The translations under genes and the position numbers were made by a program. A model generated the notes under the pieces. That model searched no databases, was not told the origin of the DNA, and saw only the letters and a list, made by a program, of their open reading frames with translations. Positions 7,718 to 16,546 of a DNA stretch of 64,000 nt are shown one piece after another. The stretch lies in NCBI RefSeq assembly GCF_009729015.1, contig NZ_CP045482.1, positions 1,856,001-1,920,000 on the forward strand, in the 5' to 3' direction. Source of the stretch: Acidianus ambivalens. GTDB lineage: Archaea; Thermoproteota; Thermoprotei_A; Sulfolobales; Sulfolobaceae. Within the stretch, counting starts at the first letter, position 1, and every line of letters begins with the position of its first letter.

Positions 7718-9083
7718 CGTTATAACGCAGATAATAGTATTTGTAATACCTTCATTAATTCTATTATATCAATATATATTCTTTAAACTAGGATATAATA
7801 GAATAGACGTCATAGATGCAAATCCTAGAGACTTACCTTTGCTTTCAATTATAGTTCCTACAAAAGGCGAGAGACCGGAATTAATACAAGGACTCCTAGA
7901 TAATTTAGCAGAAGTAGATTGGGATAAGAGTAAGATGGAAGTAATAATAGTATCAGACGATAGCCCAGAATATTTTGAGGAAATGAAAGAGAAAATAATT
8001 CCGCCACAAGGATTAGAAGTTAGAATGTATAGAAGGGATAAAAAATTAGGTTTTAAGAGCGGCGCTTTAGCTTATGGATTTGAAAGAAGTAGAGGAGACT
8101 TAATATTAACTTTAGATGTAGATGCGAGAGTAAGAAAAGATTCTATCAAAAAAGCTTACCTTCACATGTTACAATTTGGATGCGACGCAGTTACAATGAA
8201 ATGGATAGGATATTCACATAATGGTTACTCGCTTTTGGCTAAGGGTATAATGGTATCTACTATAATTGCAGACAACTCTATTCTTAGAGGAAGAGATAGA
8301 GCAAATTTAAAGGTATTTCCTGTAGGATGCGGAACAATGTTTAAGAGAAGTGCAATAGAAGAAGTAGGCCCTTGGGACTATAACATGATTCAGGATGATT
8401 TAGAAATAGGAGCTAGACTTATAAATCGTGGAAAAAGGATATGCTCCTCTGACTCTATAGTATTTGTCGAAGTTCCAGATAATTTACTAGCCTTTTACAT
8501 TCAACAGACCAGATGGGCAATGGGAAGCATAGAAGTTCTAACTAGAAGATTTAAACAAATAATAACTAGCAAAGCTAATATATTACAGAAAATAGACGCA
8601 TTACTGTTTCTTCTCCAATACGTACCTATTGCATTAACTTTCATTGCAGCATTGCTTATCTCAGTTTATTCCTTTTTAGATAAAGGGGATCCATTAAATT
8701 CTATTCCGCTCTTTACTCTGTGGGCTATAGCACTTGGAATATATGCATACAATTTCATTAAAGTAGCTAGAGATTCTGGGATTAAATTAATTGAAGCGTT
8801 AAGATCATTAGGTAAGATCTCTGCCTATACTGTTTCAATATCTCCATTTATTACCTTATCCATATTTAGTGCATTTAAAAAGTCAAGAAATTATATTATA
8901 ACTCCTAAAGGAAAAGCCGGAAAAACAAAAATAGTATACATAATACTAGCCTTCGGCGTGTTATTCCTCTCTGCTTCAATAAATTATTTACTTCATCAAG
9001 AATTCATATCTGGCTTGTGGCTTCTTTACTATTCTTTAGCTTATATTTTTACATTCTCTTCATATAAACAAGAAATTAAATAG
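7704..9083 (+). CDS. Membrane family-2 glycosyltransferase (cellulose-synthase-like)
   Basis: A 459-residue processive-type GT2 enzyme. One N-terminal membrane helix (about residues 5-25) is followed by the cytosolic catalytic domain: PLLSIIVPTKGE, VIIVSDDSPEYF, D138-V-D140 in LTLDVDARV (the DxD metal/nucleotide-sugar site), a GCGTMFKRSAI acceptor loop, QDDLEIGARL (general base region) and QQTRWAMGS (QxxRW). Three or four C-terminal helices follow. It likely transfers sugars to lipid or S-layer/pilin glycans at the membrane. In Sulfolobales, glycosylation genes near ups were tied to species-specific recognition, which suits its place in the operon. ATG start, 14-bp overlap with the ParB-like gene. 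Confidence 0.88.
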   Translation: MNSFSVITQIIVFVIPSLILLYQYIFFKLGYNRIDVIDANPRDLPLLSIIVPTKGERPELIQGLLDNLAEVDWDKSKMEVIIVSDDSPEYFEEMKEKIIPPQGLEVRMYRRDKKLGFKSGALAYGFERSRGDLILTLDVDARVRKDSIKKAYLHMLQFGCDAVTMKWIGYSHNGYSLLAKGIMVSTIIADNSILRGRDRANLKVFPVGCGTMFKRSAIEEVGPWDYNMIQDDLEIGARLINRGKRICSSDSIVFVEVPDNLLAFYIQQTRWAMGSIEVLTRRFKQIITSKANILQKIDALLFLLQYVPIALTFIAALLISVYSFLDKGDPLNSIPLFTLWAIALGIYAYNFIKVARDSGIKLIEALRSLGKISAYTVSISPFITLSIFSAFKKSRNYIITPKGKAGKTKIVYIILAFGVLFLSASINYLLHQEFISGLWLLYYSLAYIFTFSSYKQEIK

Positions 9084-9117
9084 AAGCTTTTAACTCTAAG
9101 AGTTTCATTTAACCTAA

Positions 9118-11739
9118 ATGAGCATTGAATATGCTAAGGGCTTGAGTGACGAGGAATTATTTAAATTATTAAGGCCTTATGTTGCTGATTGGTTTAAAAA
9201 GAAATATCAAACCTTTACCCCTCCTCAAAGAGCTGCAATACCATTAATCAAAAATTATGAGAATGTTTTAGTTTCAAGTCCTACTGGTAGTGGTAAAACA
9301 CTTGCGGCATTTCTAGGCATAATTGATAATTTATTTGAGTTAGCAGAAAAAGGGCAACTTGAAGATAAAATATATGCAGTTTACATCTCTCCACTTAGGG
9401 CACTTAATAATGATATGTATAAGAACTTAATAGAGCCTTTGACTGAAATAAAGGAGCAAGAGAAAGTAGATTATAACATAAGAGTAGGAGTTAGAACCAG
9501 CGATACCTCATCCTATCAAAAGGAAAAAATGCTAAAGTTACCTCCTCACATACTTATAACTACGCCTGAATCTTTCGCAATATCGTTAACTTCACCGAAA
9601 TTCAGTGAGAAACTAAAAAACGTGAAATGGGTAATTGTAGATGAGATTCATGAGCTTGCAAGCAGCAAAAGAGGATCTTTCCTATCAGGATTTTTAGAAA
9701 TTTTTGAGAATATGATAGCAGAGGATAAAATTAGTAGAATAGGCTTAAGTGCTACAATATCTCCTTTAGAAGAGATAGCTAAATTCCTTGTAGGTCCTAA
9801 AAGGAGCTGTAAAATCGTAGATGCAAGGTTTGTAAAAGATATTGACTTAAAGGTTATTTCTCCAGTAAAAGATTTGATACACGCAACTGAGGATGAAATA
9901 AGTGAAGGTATTTATAAGACAATAATTGAAGAAGTACTTAAGCATAGAACTACGTTAATTTTTACAAATACAAGAAGTGCAGCAGAAAGAGTTTCCTTTA
10001 AGTTAAGGAAACTAGTTCAAGCTCAAAACTTATTTGATGCAGACATGATAGGAGCTCATCATAGTAGCTTAAGTAGAGATGTTAGGTTAGAAATAGAGGA
10101 TAAATTGAAAAGAGGAGAATTGAAAGCAGTAGTATCTTCCACAAGCTTAGAATTAGGAATTGACATAGGTTATATAGACTTAGTAATACTACTTAGTAGC
10201 CCTAAGAGCGTAAGTAGACTTCTTCAGAGGCTCGGAAGGGCAGGGCATCATATTAGAAGTATAAGTAAAGGAAGAATAATTGTAGTTGATAGAGACGACT
10301 TAGTGGAATGCACAGTGCTGGCAAAGCTGGCAAAAGAAAGAAAGATAGATAGAGTTTACATTCCTAAAAATCCGCTTGATGTATTATCGCAATTAATAGT
10401 TTCAGCTTCCCTTATAAGGCCAATTTCAATCGACGAGTTCTATAATATTATCACTCAAAGTTATACATTTAGCGAACTAACGTTAGACTCTTTGAAGGCT
10501 ACAGTGGATTATCTTACTGGAAAATACGGACTAGAGTCTAACAAAGTTTATGCCAAGATAAGAGAAGAAAATGGAATAATAAAACCGAGGAGAGGATCTA
10601 GGATGATATTTTACATGAATAGTGGTACTATTCCAGAAGAATCGTTGGTTCCAGTGTATACTGAAAGTAATAAATATGTGGGGAATCTTGAAGAGGAGTT
10701 TGTTGAAATATTATCCCCAGGAGATATTTTTGTACTAGGAGGAAAAACTTATGAGTTCCTTAGTAGCAAAGGAAATAAAATAATCGTAAGAGATGCTGAG
10801 GGTCAGAGACCTACAGTTCCTAGTTGGTTTTCAGAAATGTTACCTTTGGCTTATGATTCTGCATTAGAAGTAGGAAAATTTAGGAAAGAAGTTGCAGAAA
10901 TGATAGAAAAAAATGTAGATAAGAAAATAGCAATTGAGGAAATTTCAAGAAAGTACAATATCTCAAAGCATGTCGCGTTCTCAATTTATGAATACATCCT
11001 AGAGGAGTATTTATTTACTGGTGGAAAAGTTCCTAATGATAAATTCATCTTAATTGAAATATATGATGACGAAGAGGATAGAAGAAATTTCATATTCCAC
11101 GCTCTGTACGGAAGAAGAGCTTTAGACGCACTATCAAGAGCCTTGGCTTATATCATAAGCGAACAGCTTAACGTTGATGTTAGAATTTCTGTATCAGATA
11201 ATGGATTTATATTAACAATACCAGAAAGGACTGCTTATAGAATTGGTAAAATATTTGACTACCTAAATCCAGACGATATGTATGACATATTAAGTAAGGT
11301 TGTCCTAAGAACGGAAATGATTAAGAGAAGGTTTAGACAAACCGCAGAAAGGTCATTTATGATATTAAAGAAATATAAAGGAAGAGAAACTAACCTAGAG
11401 AGGAGGCAATTAAGTTCAGAAGCTTTACTTAACGTAGTTAAGGAAATTCCTAATTTTCCAGTACTAAAAGAAACAATAAGGGAAATCCTTGAAGATCATA
11501 TGGACATAAAAAGTGCTATAGAAATAGTTAGAAAAGTTAAATCTGGAGAAATAAAAATTGGCGTAATAGGGCCTAGAAGAGTACCAAGTCCTTTTGCACA
11601 CGGAATTATAGCAAAAGAGCATGCAGATGTAGTACTTGCAGAGGAAAAGAGAGAGTTACTTAAGAAGCTTCACGAAGAAGTTATCGCTTACCTCAAAAGG
11701 AAGGGAATTAATATCGACCTCAATTACACCGAGACTTGA
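9118..11739 (+). CDS. Lhr-type superfamily 2 DNA helicase
   Basis: An 873-residue Lhr-family helicase. Motif I is SSPTGSGKTLAAFLG (GSGKT from about residue 57), motif II is VDEIHEL (D175-E-I-H), motif III is LSATISP, followed by TNTRSAAER, SSTSLELGIDIG and QRLGRAGH (motifs IV-VI). The region after residue 430 is the Lhr-core winged-helix plus beta-sheet bundle. Lhr enzymes translocate 3'-5' on single-stranded DNA and act in repair; the ups-linked helicase of Sulfolobales is of this general kind. ATG at 9118, 34 bp after the glycosyltransferase, preceded by an AT-rich sequence that could be its own promoter. Its 3' end overlaps the convergent JAMM gene by 84 bp. Confidence 0.9.
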   Translation: MSIEYAKGLSDEELFKLLRPYVADWFKKKYQTFTPPQRAAIPLIKNYENVLVSSPTGSGKTLAAFLGIIDNLFELAEKGQLEDKIYAVYISPLRALNNDMYKNLIEPLTEIKEQEKVDYNIRVGVRTSDTSSYQKEKMLKLPPHILITTPESFAISLTSPKFSEKLKNVKWVIVDEIHELASSKRGSFLSGFLEIFENMIAEDKISRIGLSATISPLEEIAKFLVGPKRSCKIVDARFVKDIDLKVISPVKDLIHATEDEISEGIYKTIIEEVLKHRTTLIFTNTRSAAERVSFKLRKLVQAQNLFDADMIGAHHSSLSRDVRLEIEDKLKRGELKAVVSSTSLELGIDIGYIDLVILLSSPKSVSRLLQRLGRAGHHIRSISKGRIIVVDRDDLVECTVLAKLAKERKIDRVYIPKNPLDVLSQLIVSASLIRPISIDEFYNIITQSYTFSELTLDSLKATVDYLTGKYGLESNKVYAKIREENGIIKPRRGSRMIFYMNSGTIPEESLVPVYTESNKYVGNLEEEFVEILSPGDIFVLGGKTYEFLSSKGNKIIVRDAEGQRPTVPSWFSEMLPLAYDSALEVGKFRKEVAEMIEKNVDKKIAIEEISRKYNISKHVAFSIYEYILEEYLFTGGKVPNDKFILIEIYDDEEDRRNFIFHALYGRRALDALSRALAYIISEQLNVDVRISVSDNGFILTIPERTAYRIGKIFDYLNPDDMYDILSKVVLRTEMIKRRFRQTAERSFMILKKYKGRETNLERRQLSSEALLNVVKEIPNFPVLKETIREILEDHMDIKSAIEIVRKVKSGEIKIGVIGPRRVPSPFAHGIIAKEHADVVLAEEKRELLKKLHEEVIAYLKRKGINIDLNYTET

Positions 11740-12000
11740 CGAGTATTTATATGCCTTAATACAATCGCTTGATATTATAATCCAATATACTTTCCATATC
11801 TTCATGTTTTCAACGTCAAAATCACTAGGGGTACAACTTTTAACGTGAGTATGAACTATGGCTTGGAGCTCTTTTCCATTCTTTATTATAGAATAAAATT
11901 CTTCTGGATTCATAATAAATTCATAAGGGTTACTTGAAATGTTATCAACTTCATAAAATACTCCATCAACTATTATTCCACACCTTTCTATACTCCCCAT
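11656..12000 (-). CDS. JAMM/MPN-domain metalloprotease (putative deubiquitinase-like)
   Basis: A 114-residue single-domain JAB1/MPN protein. The zinc motif is visible as HTHVKSCTPSDFD near residues 50-62 (H-x-H followed by S-x-x-D), with an upstream glutamate in SIERCGIIVDG, the E + HxH..SxxD set of JAMM isopeptidases. Spacing between HxH and S is six residues, one less than the commonest form. Archaeal JAMM proteins remove ubiquitin-like (SAMP/Urm1) modifiers or trim sulfur carriers. The end overlaps the helicase gene antisense by 84 bp and the start overlaps the CBS-domain gene by 13 bp, so it is the second gene of a two-gene minus-strand operon. Confidence 0.75.
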   Translation of the reverse strand: MGSIERCGIIVDGVFYEVDNISSNPYEFIMNPEEFYSIIKNGKELQAIVHTHVKSCTPSDFDVENMKIWKVYWIIISSDCIKAYKYSSSLGVIEVDINSLPFEVSDNFFVKLLK

Positions 12001-12890
12001 AGTAATTCTAATCCTGCTATAGACTTTAGAATATCAGTCCTAGTTACAATTCCTATAACTCTCTGCATTGAATCTACTACAAGTAATCTACCTACGTTAT
12101 ATATTACCATTTTCCTAATTGCCTCTAAAACGTCCTCCTCGTCCCTTATCGTTATAACATCAGTCTTCATGTAATCTGAAACTTTTGCATCATATTTTCC
12201 TTCAAAGAATGCCTTAATAATATCTGCAGTAGTTATAATTCCTAGGACTTTCTCTCCTTCTCCTAAGACTGGAGCACCTCTAATACCCTCTTTATATAAT
12301 ATCATTGAAGCCTCTTTTAACGTCATGTCGGGCTTAAGTGTTATAAGCCTCCTTCCAATAATGTTCTTCACTTTTTCCTTTGGAACACTTATCATTCTCT
12401 TAACATCTATTAAAACCTCTTTTCTGGAATCATCGGCATTAATTACCACTCCATCTATTACTAGTCTGCTATATGGTGTTGGGCCTAATCTAACTGGGTC
12501 TCCCGGCCTAATTTTCCTTAAGTCTCCAGTGACTTTAAGAATCACTTTATTGCCAGAAGGATTAGTAACGTCAAGAAGCTCAATATTCTCAATTTTAATA
12601 TCAGTTTCGACATTTCCTCTATATAAACTTAATTTATCAAGAATAGGAGAAATTGATGGATTTTTAATAAATTCATAAGCTTTTAACGTTGGAATATATC
12701 CTCCATTTGGACCTGGTTTTGATTCAACAAGTCCAAGTACTTTAAGGCCTAAAATTATATTTCTAACAGTGCCTTCATCTTTACCTATCATGTCGGCAAC
12801 TTCCTTACTCTTTATCATCTTCTTTCCTTTATTGTATAATTCTATTAATGCTAGTAAAATTTCCCTTTGAGTAGATGATAAATTCTGCAT
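11988..12890 (-). CDS. Winged-helix/CBS-pair regulator
   Basis: A 300-residue protein with three parts: an N-terminal winged helix (residues 1-75: STQREILLALIELYNKG, KSKEVADMIGKDEGTVRNII, LVESKPGPNGGYIPT), a middle beta domain (about 85-165) and a C-terminal pair of CBS domains (TLKEASMILYKEGIRGAPVL...LGIITTADI and RDEEDVLEAIRKM...VIGIVTRTDIL). CBS pairs bind adenosyl ligands (AMP, ATP, SAM), so this is probably a ligand-sensing transcription regulator, common in crenarchaea. ATG at 12890; AT-rich upstream with a likely TATA sequence. Target genes are unknown; the adjacent JAMM gene is cotranscribed. Confidence 0.8.
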   Translation of the reverse strand: MQNLSSTQREILLALIELYNKGKKMIKSKEVADMIGKDEGTVRNIILGLKVLGLVESKPGPNGGYIPTLKAYEFIKNPSISPILDKLSLYRGNVETDIKIENIELLDVTNPSGNKVILKVTGDLRKIRPGDPVRLGPTPYSRLVIDGVVINADDSRKEVLIDVKRMISVPKEKVKNIIGRRLITLKPDMTLKEASMILYKEGIRGAPVLGEGEKVLGIITTADIIKAFFEGKYDAKVSDYMKTDVITIRDEEDVLEAIRKMVIYNVGRLLVVDSMQRVIGIVTRTDILKSIAGLELLWGV

Positions 12891-12925
12891 ACTAAATTAT
12901 AATTTAAGTATTTGCTTAAAAACTT

Positions 12926-13612
12926 CTATGTTTTAGATGAAACTTCTAGAATTTTCTTAATTAGCCTAGGTTTAACATTGAAAACTTCTTGAGAGATTAG
13001 TGCTACATAATTAGCCTTAGGTAAAGGATACTCAATTCCTATATTTATTGATATTGCCTTCTTCATTGCAATATAATTCATTTTGTCTCTAATACTACCT
13101 TCAGCTAATTTGAACGCTGTATAAAATCTAGAAAAGCTTTTAGCAGTATGTTTTATTGCATCATTTGTACTAGCGTCAAGTCTCCTTAAAGCATCTATAA
13201 GTTTGCTTTCATCTGCAAATGAGAAGACAACTTCAACAAAAATTAGCCTTAACGCCCTCGCTAATAAATCTTTATCTTCATTAGCTTTCTTGAAAGCTTC
13301 TTCTGGGGAATTTAATATTAAATTTGCTATATTCTCATAATTTTCTTCCATAGAGAATAATTTGTCAAAAACTTGTCTATAGTCGTCAAATAGGCCAAGT
13401 CCTTCTTTTCCAACTACGTAAACTGATATTAATTCTTTTTCGTAAAGATTTGTAGATTTAAATCCCCTGAAAGGTTTTATCTTATTGTCTTCATAAATTT
13501 TCTGAACTAGAGAAATCAGCGAATCTCTATTTAAACTTTCCCACTCATCAAGTATTTTTCCCCATAGATCAGTAATTACTTTTATCCTGCCCTTGTAAAT
13601 CTCTTTAACCAT
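12926..13612 (-). CDS. DUF2192-like conserved crenarchaeal protein
   Basis: About 228 residues if started at the ATG at 13612 (MVKEIYKGRIKVITDLW). The frame is open further upstream to 13675, but that longer start would overlap the divergent ATG at 13674, so the internal ATG is preferred. The protein is all-alpha in appearance, with acidic helices and no membrane segment or catalytic motif. I recognise it as resembling the archaeal family DUF2192, whose function is unknown. It is a single gene flanked by a convergent-side regulator and a divergent Cys-rich protein. Confidence 0.65.
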   Translation of the reverse strand: MVKEIYKGRIKVITDLWGKILDEWESLNRDSLISLVQKIYEDNKIKPFRGFKSTNLYEKELISVYVVGKEGLGLFDDYRQVFDKLFSMEENYENIANLILNSPEEAFKKANEDKDLLARALRLIFVEVVFSFADESKLIDALRRLDASTNDAIKHTAKSFSRFYTAFKLAEGSIRDKMNYIAMKKAISINIGIEYPLPKANYVALISQEVFNVKPRLIKKILEVSSKT

Positions 13613-13673
13613 AATTAACCCGTTGAATATTGTGTAATTTTGCTTAAAAAGGATAGCATTTAAGCTACAAACC

Positions 13674-14063
13674 ATGAGTTTAGAAGAAAGTTTAAAATCG
13701 AGCGTGGTTTTGATTTCTCCATCTGATATAGAGGAAAGCGTAAAGAAAATTGAAGAAGAAATAAAATCGCATGAACAGATAGATATAGACTTCCAAAAGA
13801 AAATTCAAGAAGAGCTAGATAAAATATGGAGTACATTGTCATGGTTAAAGATTGCAGAATCTCAAGGAGTTTGGAAAACAAAAACATGCAGGCATGCAAT
13901 TGATGGTGTTTGTGAAGCATGGAACATAAGTGATCCAAGCAAATTAGGAATACCTCAAGAAGTGCTTTCAGTAAACCAGGACGGTACAAAAAGGGTAGTC
14001 GTTGCTAAATTTTATCAAATATGCATAACTTGTCCTCTATATGAACCCAGAAGAAGCCAATAA
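13674..14063 (+). CDS. Conserved hypothetical protein with coiled coil and Cys motifs
   Basis: A 129-residue protein. Residues 15-55 are a charged helix (SDIEESVKKIEEEIKSHEQI...) with coiled-coil periodicity. The C-terminal half contains four cysteines in two pairs, KTCRHAIDGVCEAW and ICITCPLYEP, suitable for a zinc or Fe-S site. I do not recognise a named family; the pattern resembles Sulfolobales-specific conserved proteins. ATG at 13674, about 60 bp from the divergent DUF2192-like start. The end overlaps the convergent HTH gene by 27 bp. Confidence 0.7.
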   Translation: MSLEESLKSSVVLISPSDIEESVKKIEEEIKSHEQIDIDFQKKIQEELDKIWSTLSWLKIAESQGVWKTKTCRHAIDGVCEAWNISDPSKLGIPQEVLSVNQDGTKRVVVAKFYQICITCPLYEPRRSQ

Positions 14064-14393
14064 TTTTCTGCCTTCTATTTCATCTAGAATTTTTTTAAGT
14101 TCATCAATTTTTTCTGTGGTTACGTTAGGATATTCAGAAAATACTTCTATCACGCTATTCACAAGGTCATTTAAGATTATATTAACTATTTTCTCTTTTT
14201 CATCATCACTTGCTATTTCAAGAGCCTTTAAAATAGTATCATCACTTGGATGAGTTAAACCTTTAGTAAACTTAACTATTGCAGCTGGAGTTATTCCTAA
14301 TTCCTCTGCAAGTTCTTTTCTAGACCTTTTTTCTAGCATTATATTAATTATTTCCTGCCTAGCTTCTTTACTTAGATTATGTATAGCCTTCAT
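14037..14393 (-). CDS. Helix-turn-helix (XRE/TrpR-like) DNA-binding protein
   Basis: A 118-residue protein with a helix-turn-helix at about residues 8-50: LSKEARQEIINIMLEKRSRKELAEELGITPAAIVKFTKGLTHPS. This looks like a TrpR/XRE-type domain (RKELAEELGITPAAI is the helix-turn-recognition helix). The second half is helical and acidic (IDELKKILDEIE), likely a dimerisation region. ATG at 14393. It lies between the Cys-rich protein (convergent, 27-bp overlap) and an MDR-like gene (divergent), whose promoter it may control. Confidence 0.75.
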   Translation of the reverse strand: MKAIHNLSKEARQEIINIMLEKRSRKELAEELGITPAAIVKFTKGLTHPSDDTILKALEIASDDEKEKIVNIILNDLVNSVIEVFSEYPNVTTEKIDELKKILDEIEGRKLLASSGFI

Positions 14394-14446
14394 TTAATGG
14401 AGGTTTAGTGCTAAAACTTAAAAGAGAAGTTTATAATTGCTTTCAC

Positions 14447-15331
14447 ATGATATCAATTATATTTAACCAAGGTATTATTCCTAAGGACGTTGTTGAAAGG
14501 CCTATAAATAACGATTTTGTACTGGTATCACCGGATAAAGTATTGCTAACGTTTATTGAAAATTCTGTATATCTAGGATTATTATGGGTAAGGCCTTGGA
14601 CAATACTGGGGAGTATTGGAATAGGTAAAATAGAAGCAGTAGGAGTAGATGTAGACCCGACTTTACAAGGTAAGAATGTCCTAATTTTGCCTTATTCTAA
14701 AAAATATGGCGGAATAGGAACGGAAATTGATGGGCTATTAGCTGAAAAAGCGGTAATTCCAGACGACGCAATAGTTACTTTACCTGAGAATACTAGTGAT
14801 AAAGTTCTTCTTTATCCTTTTGTCTCAATAGCAACACAAATAGTAGATCTAGTAAAGGGAGAAAAAGTACTAATAATAGGTTCTGGTTTACTAGGATTAT
14901 TAACTTATCAATATTTATTAGATAGTTCAATCGATGTGAGCATATACACCGATATTCCAGGTAAAAAAATTCAAGGAGTAAAGGAGGTTAAAAATCTAGA
15001 GGAGGGAAAATGGGATATAGTAATATTATCAACTATGAGAGGTTGGGCAAGATATATTGCTGAAAGGTTAATTACTGAAGACGGAAGAATTATAGTCCCA
15101 GTTTTTATGAACACTTGGCCACCAACTTTGCCTTCTAGATCAATTAGAATATATCCTAAGAAAATGGATGGATTACTTCAAAAAACTGAGAAAATTTCGG
15201 ATAAATTCTTTAGCGAAAACATAGCATATTCCGACGATATTTTATCTAGTATTCCAACTCCAAAAAACGGTGTTATAGTGAACGTTAAAAAAGCTTTAGC
15301 TAGTTACGCTAATTCCTCTTTTATAACTTGA
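14447..15331 (+). CDS. MDR (zinc alcohol dehydrogenase-like) fold oxidoreductase
   Basis: About 294 residues from the ATG at 14447 (MISIIFNQG). The frame extends to a GTG at 14408, but an AT-rich box (CTTAAAA near 14417) sits at the leaderless distance from 14447. The N-terminal GroES-like half has ILGSIGIGKIEAVG and GKNVLILPYSKKYGG; the C-terminal Rossmann half has GEKVLIIGSGLLGLLTYQYLL (GxGxxG) and RWARYIAERL. It lacks the Cys/His/Glu set of zinc alcohol dehydrogenases, so it is a shortened, probably zinc-free MDR relative (quinone-reductase or threonine-dehydrogenase-like). Substrate unknown. The end overlaps the convergent aminotransferase by 28 bp. Confidence 0.65.
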   Translation: MISIIFNQGIIPKDVVERPINNDFVLVSPDKVLLTFIENSVYLGLLWVRPWTILGSIGIGKIEAVGVDVDPTLQGKNVLILPYSKKYGGIGTEIDGLLAEKAVIPDDAIVTLPENTSDKVLLYPFVSIATQIVDLVKGEKVLIIGSGLLGLLTYQYLLDSSIDVSIYTDIPGKKIQGVKEVKNLEEGKWDIVILSTMRGWARYIAERLITEDGRIIVPVFMNTWPPTLPSRSIRIYPKKMDGLLQKTEKISDKFFSENIAYSDDILSSIPTPKNGVIVNVKKALASYANSSFIT

Positions 15332-16518
15332 CCTAGGATTCTAATTCCTTCAACTAGTTTCTCTTTGGGCGGGAAGCTAAAATTAAGCCTCATAGTATTT
15401 CTTCCACTATAATCATAATAGAAACTTGAGCCAGGAACATAAGCTACCCCTCTTTCTAAAGCTTTAGGCAACATATTCAATGCATCTATTTTTTCAGGTA
15501 ACCATGCAAATACAAACATTCCACCTACTGGCTTAGACCATCTTGCGTCCTTAGGGAAGTATTCCTCTATAGCTTGTAGCATAACGTCTCTCTTCTCTCT
15601 ATAAAGTTGCCTAACTCTTGGAATATTGTTCTGGATGACATTCCTCTTTATAGCCTCAGCTGCTATAAATTGAGTAAAACTTGGAGTATGCAAATCTACA
15701 TTTTGCTTATATAACTCAACGTTCTGTATTATTTCCTCATCAGCTACTATCCACCCTAATCTAAAGCCTGGGGCTAAAATTTTACTAAAAGTCCCAGTAT
15801 AAATTACTCTACCCTCTTTATCTAAGGCTTTAATAGGTGCAGGGCTTTCGCCTTCAAACACTAAAAATCCATAAGCGTCATCTTCTACTATTAGAAAATC
15901 ATATTGAGAAGCCAATTCTAATACTCTTTTTCTACCTTCCATGTCTAACGTTGTACCTCCAGGATTTTGTGCCGTAGGAATTATATAAAGCAATTTTGGG
16001 GATTTACCTTCGGATTTAAGTCTCCTTAATTCTTCTTCAAACTTATCTAAATCTGGACCTTTTTCCGTTAACGGAATTCCGTGAAATTGAGGATTTCTGG
16101 CTCTTAAAATGTTTAAAGCTGCCAAATAACTTGGCATTTCTACAAATACGTGATCTCCAGGGTCAACAAAGATGTTAAATAACATAAATAAAGCTTCTTG
16201 ACTACCTACTGTTACAAATATATTATTCTCATTTATTCCAGTAATCCCTCTTTGAGATGAAAGGTTTACAAGTTCCTTCCTTAATTCTGGTATTCCAGCA
16301 GTTGCAGAATATTGCAGGGCACGAGAAGCATAATTTTGTAGTACATAGTCAGTTATATTCTTTATATCTTCTGCAGGGAAAGTTGATGGATCTGGTAAGC
16401 CTCCTGCTAAGCTAATTACGTTCTTTCCTTCAGTAAGTTTCAATAAATCTCTTATCTCAGAAGTTTTTAATAATGTTGTATCTTTAGAAAGAAACTTCGA
16501 CCATTTAGCCATAAGCAT
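15304..16518 (-). CDS. PLP-dependent class I aminotransferase (LysN/2-aminoadipate type)
   Basis: A 404-residue fold-type I aminotransferase. Visible signatures: ISLAGGLPDPSTFP (substrate-specific N-terminal loop of the LysN/MocR-like subgroup), TVGSQEALFMLF, PTAQNPGGTTL, IVEDDAYGFLVF (PLP aspartate) and YTGTFSKILAPGFRLGWIV with the Schiff-base lysine in SK at about residue 246. The C-terminal arginine is in NTMRLNFSFP. Likely role: transamination of 2-aminoadipate or branched/aromatic amino acids in the cytoplasm. Two in-frame ATGs (16518 and the third codon) could both start it. It overlaps the MDR-like gene by 28 bp, convergently. Confidence 0.9.
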   Translation of the reverse strand: MLMAKWSKFLSKDTTLLKTSEIRDLLKLTEGKNVISLAGGLPDPSTFPAEDIKNITDYVLQNYASRALQYSATAGIPELRKELVNLSSQRGITGINENNIFVTVGSQEALFMLFNIFVDPGDHVFVEMPSYLAALNILRARNPQFHGIPLTEKGPDLDKFEEELRRLKSEGKSPKLLYIIPTAQNPGGTTLDMEGRKRVLELASQYDFLIVEDDAYGFLVFEGESPAPIKALDKEGRVIYTGTFSKILAPGFRLGWIVADEEIIQNVELYKQNVDLHTPSFTQFIAAEAIKRNVIQNNIPRVRQLYREKRDVMLQAIEEYFPKDARWSKPVGGMFVFAWLPEKIDALNMLPKALERGVAYVPGSSFYYDYSGRNTMRLNFSFPPKEKLVEGIRILGQVIKEELA

Positions 16519-16546
16519 AATTAGAGAGATTGGTATTTATTATTTT

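Noticed and set aside
12325..12678. 117-residue open frame on the plus strand
   Set aside because: Antisense to the CBS-domain regulator with no family signature.
13660..13989. 109-residue open frame on the minus strand
   Set aside because: Antisense to the conserved Cys-motif protein at 13674; Leu/Phe-rich shadow translation.
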